Below are positions 8,299 through 10,012 of a stretch of DNA of 10,012 nt, one piece after another. The translations under genes were made by a program, and so were the position numbers. The DNA is from a bacterium UBP1_UBA4771 (GTDB taxonomy: Bacteria > Krumholzibacteriota > Krumholzibacteriia > Krumholzibacteriales > Krumholzibacteriaceae), in the NCBI GenBank assembly GCA_002403295.1, contig DHHN01000180.1, positions 1 through 10,012 of the forward strand. The letters run 5' to 3'. Position 1 is the first letter of the stretch. Every line of letters begins with the position of its first letter. The notes under the pieces were generated by a model. That model worked only from the letters and a program-made list of their open reading frames with translations. It was not told where the DNA came from and did not search any database.

Positions 8299-9324
8299 GT
8301 GAAAACCGGGGCGACGCATTACAAGAAGATCTTCAGCGACGTCGAGAAGCGCGACATATCGAACCTCTATTTGCTGCACGGCCCCGAGAGCTTCATCATG
8401 GAGGAGATGGCGCAGCGGATCGTCTCATCGCTGGTGCCGGACGATCTCCGGGCCTTCAATCTCACGACCGCTCACGGCGGGGAGCTCGACGTCGAGGCGT
8501 TCATTTCGTCGGCCTCGTCGTTCCCGTTCCTCTCCGATCACCGGGTTCTCGTGCTGCGGGATCTCGAGAAGCTGCGGGGGAGCTGGAAGCGGCTCGTCGA
8601 GTACTGCCGCAATCCCGTTCCCACGAGCGTCGTCATGTTTCTCTATCGCGGCGTCGACGAATGGGGGGGCAAGATCCGCGATCCCCGCGAGTACGCCGCG
8701 CTCTCCGAGGCGGTCCGGCGCTCGGGCCGCGTGCTCGCGTTCGAGCGGCTTTCGGGGCCGGAAATACGCGGCTGGGCGCGCCAGAAGGCGCGGCAATTCG
8801 GCTTCGAGCTCGATCCGGAGGCGGCCGAGGCGCTCGTCGGGAGCGCCGGCGAGGATCTCTTCGATCTTCGCAACGAGATCGCCAAGCTCTCGCTCCGCTT
8901 CGAGGGGGGCACGGTGCGGCCGCCGGATCTCGCCTCGGTGATCGGCGGCTACCGGCTGAACGCCGTGCACGAGCTCATCGACGCCATCGAGCCGGGCCGC
9001 GAGGCGGCCGCCCTGTCCGTGCTCGGGCGGATTCTCGCGACGGACGCCGAGCGTCCGTCCTCGCTCCTCTACCATCTCGGACGACATTTTCTCGCGCTCC
9101 TCAAGGTTCGCGCGGGAGGCGCGACGGGGGGGTACGTCTCGGAGCGGCAGAGGCGCGCGGCCAAGGCGTTCGATACGAGGTCTCTCGTCGTGTGGCTCGA
9201 GAACATACGACGCGCGGAGCTCCACCTCAAAACGAGCTCCTTTCCGGAAGAAGCGCTTCTCGTGGGAGCGTTCGCGCACTCGTTCCGTGGGCGCTGCATC
9301 AATCATCCGTTTACGGCAATGTAG
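8299..9324 (+). CDS. holA: DNA polymerase III delta subunit
   Basis: This 341-residue protein starts with GTG, three bases after lptE, with AGGAG (8285-8289) at good spacing. It has the family layout: an N-terminal AAA+-like domain (about 8-145) beginning NLYLLHGPESFIMEEM without a functional Walker A, then SSFPFLSDHRVLVLRDLEKL (73-92), the region that in the family contacts the beta clamp. The middle domain includes LSGPEIRGWARQKARQFG (151-168) and DLFDLRNEIAKLSL (187-200). The collar domain (about 215-325) includes NAVHELIDAI, LLYHLGRHFLALLKV and an ENIRRAELHLKT helix. Delta opens the sliding clamp within the clamp-loader complex. Its length is normal for the family, and the lptE-holA pairing is a known conserved neighbourhood. 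Nothing appears damaged. Confidence 0.92.
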   Translation: MKTGATHYKKIFSDVEKRDISNLYLLHGPESFIMEEMAQRIVSSLVPDDLRAFNLTTAHGGELDVEAFISSASSFPFLSDHRVLVLRDLEKLRGSWKRLVEYCRNPVPTSVVMFLYRGVDEWGGKIRDPREYAALSEAVRRSGRVLAFERLSGPEIRGWARQKARQFGFELDPEAAEALVGSAGEDLFDLRNEIAKLSLRFEGGTVRPPDLASVIGGYRLNAVHELIDAIEPGREAAALSVLGRILATDAERPSSLLYHLGRHFLALLKVRAGGATGGYVSERQRRAAKAFDTRSLVVWLENIRRAELHLKTSSFPEEALLVGAFAHSFRGRCINHPFTAM

Positions 9325-9330
9325 GCATGA

Positions 9331-9347
9331 GCGCGCGCTCCGCGCGC
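9331..9347 (+). repeat. Perfect GC hairpin between holA and the thioredoxin gene
   Basis: GCGCGCG (9331-9337) pairs completely with CGCGCGC (9341-9347) around a CTC loop. It lies 6 bases after the holA stop and 8 bases before the thioredoxin ribosome site. Without a T-run it is not a typical terminator. It may stabilise or cut the mRNA, or tune expression of the downstream genes. Confidence 0.5.
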
Positions 9348-9365
9348 ATGCGGACAAGGGGGGGC

Positions 9366-9701
9366 ATGTCGCACGCAATCGTGAAGATCACGGACGCGGA
9401 TTTCCCCGGGACGGTTCTCGAAGGCCGGCGGCCGAGCGTCGTCGATTTCTGGGCGACCTGGTGCGCGCCCTGCCGGCAGCTCGACGGCATTCTCGAGGAG
9501 GTGGCGCGCTCGTACGAGGGCAAGGTCTCCTTCTACAAGGTCGACGTCAACGAAAGCGCCGGCACGGCGTCTCGCTACGCCGTCCGGAGCATTCCGACGC
9601 TGCTCTTCTTCGACGGAGGGGAGGTCGTCGATCAGGCGATCGGCGCCGTCTCCCGCGAGGATATCGAGGAAAAACTCCGCCAGCTCGTCTCCGGGGGCTG
9701 A
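9366..9701 (+). CDS. trxA: Thioredoxin
   Basis: The protein has 111 residues. The start at 9366 is chosen over in-frame ATGs at 9327 and 9348 because it gives MSHAIVKITDADF, which lines up with the N-terminus of classical thioredoxins, and because AAGG (9356-9359) lies just upstream while a GC hairpin fills the earlier stretch. The thioredoxin fold is complete: VVDFWATWCAPC (25-36) with buried Asp27 and redox cysteines C33 and C36, the VDVNE strand and turn (59-63), cis-proline P77 in SIPTLLFF, and GAVSREDIEEKL (93-104). The active site is CAPC in place of the commoner CGPC, a variant found in many thioredoxins that may shift its redox potential. The protein reduces cytoplasmic disulfides with help of thioredoxin reductase, which is not encoded in this window. 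The next gene follows after 23 bases. Confidence 0.92.
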   Translation: MSHAIVKITDADFPGTVLEGRRPSVVDFWATWCAPCRQLDGILEEVARSYEGKVSFYKVDVNESAGTASRYAVRSIPTLLFFDGGEVVDQAIGAVSREDIEEKLRQLVSGG

Positions 9702-9724
9702 GCGAAGGGCGAGGGAGGGAGCGA

Positions 9725-9979
9725 ATGAGCGCGGCGAACATCGACGAGGAGCGAATAACGGCGCGGGGGCTCCGCCCGCCGGGGCCGCTGCTCATCGTGC
9801 GCAAGCGGCTCAGGGAAACGGATCGGGCGCGGCTCCGGATAATCGTGTCGAGCCGCGAGGCGGCGGACGAGATCGTCGCCTATCTCGTCGCGCGGGGGGC
9901 GCGCGCGGAAGTCGATCTCGCCGGGGAGGATTATCACGTGATCGCCGACATCAGCCGCTGCAAGGACGTGGATCGATGA
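9725..9979 (+). CDS. TusA-like small protein without the catalytic cysteine
   Basis: The 84-residue protein starts at the ATG after a strong purine-rich ribosome site (GGGAGGGAG, 9712-9720). Residues 11-32 (ITARGLRPPGPLLIVRKRLRE) match the opening of TusA/YedF proteins, where RGLRCPEP or RGLRCPGP is usual, followed by a helix. Here the sulfur-carrying cysteine is replaced by Pro18. The rest fits the small two-layer fold: strand LRIIVSS (37-43), helix REAADEIVAYLVARG (44-58), AEVDLAGEDYHVIADIS (61-77). The only cysteine is Cys79, near the C-terminus. Normal TusA proteins hand persulfide sulfur to tRNA or cofactor modification; this one cannot do so in the usual way and may have a binding or regulatory role. 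Alternatively it belongs to a related cysteine-free branch. The similarity is judged by eye over a short protein. Its stop overlaps the next start (ATGA). Confidence 0.65.
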   Translation: MSAANIDEERITARGLRPPGPLLIVRKRLRETDRARLRIIVSSREAADEIVAYLVARGARAEVDLAGEDYHVIADISRCKDVDR

Positions 9980-10012
9980 CAGCCGATGTATTCCCCTTCC
10001 GGGAAGCGGAGC
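9976..10012 (+). CDS. Start of a further gene, cut by the window end
   Basis: An ATG overlapping the previous stop (ATGA), with AAGGA (9962-9966) as a possible ribosome site, opens a frame reading MTADVFPFREAE before the window ends. Twelve residues are too few to identify. The PFR pattern near the start recalls DUF1015 proteins, but that is only a guess. The overlap suggests it is co-translated with the TusA-like gene. Confidence 0.5.
   Translation, partial: MTADVFPFREAE

Noticed and set aside
8289..9326. Long upstream extension of the thioredoxin frame
   Set aside because: It overlaps holA out of frame and is Arg-rich; the thioredoxin fold begins only after 9366, where a ribosome site exists.

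Overview
This is a GC-rich bacterial chromosome segment with every recognisable gene on the + strand, tightly packed, often with ATGA-type overlaps. An LptE-type lipoprotein and two lipoprotein signal peptides show a Gram-negative (diderm) cell with an LPS-type outer membrane. The mix of a CpsD-like kinase, a protein with duplicated DUF5683-like membrane modules, a fibronectin-III lipoprotein and an NtrC-type sigma-54 activator would fit an uncultured high-GC lineage of the FCB or Deltaproteobacteria-like kind. That placement is an inference from gene content and is weak.

Region 1 (1-3113) looks like the end of a polysaccharide or surface-assembly operon. It holds the C-terminal part of a CpsD/BY-kinase-like protein with a tyrosine-rich tail, a secreted-then-membrane protein with a PEGA-like domain and two copies of a DUF5683-like module, and a 512-residue lipoprotein made of FN3 and other Ig-like domains. 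Region 2 (3114-3411) is a non-coding, AT-rich stretch with several dyads and a good sigma-54 -24/-12 promoter candidate. It leads into region 3 (3412-4218), a monotopic phosphoglycosyl transferase (initiating sugar transferase) with an unusual arginine-rich insertion.

Region 4 (4219-10012) opens with a good sigma-70-type promoter whose predicted start point lies almost on the ATG of a membrane histidine kinase, suggesting a leaderless mRNA. The kinase (GAF with a four-cysteine insertion, PAS, HisKA, HATPase) overlaps an NtrC-family response regulator that starts with TTG. These are followed, with very short gaps, by lptE, holA, a thioredoxin, a TusA-like protein that lacks the family's catalytic cysteine, and the first codons of one more gene. 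The lptE-holA pair is a conserved housekeeping arrangement.

The most interesting reading is a regulatory circuit. A kinase with a possible metal or redox-sensing cysteine cluster and its sigma-54 activator (GAFTDA variant of the GAFTGA loop) sit immediately downstream of a sugar-transferase gene that has its own sigma-54-like promoter with an upstream dyad in the usual enhancer position. No RNA genes, mobile elements or CRISPR arrays were seen.
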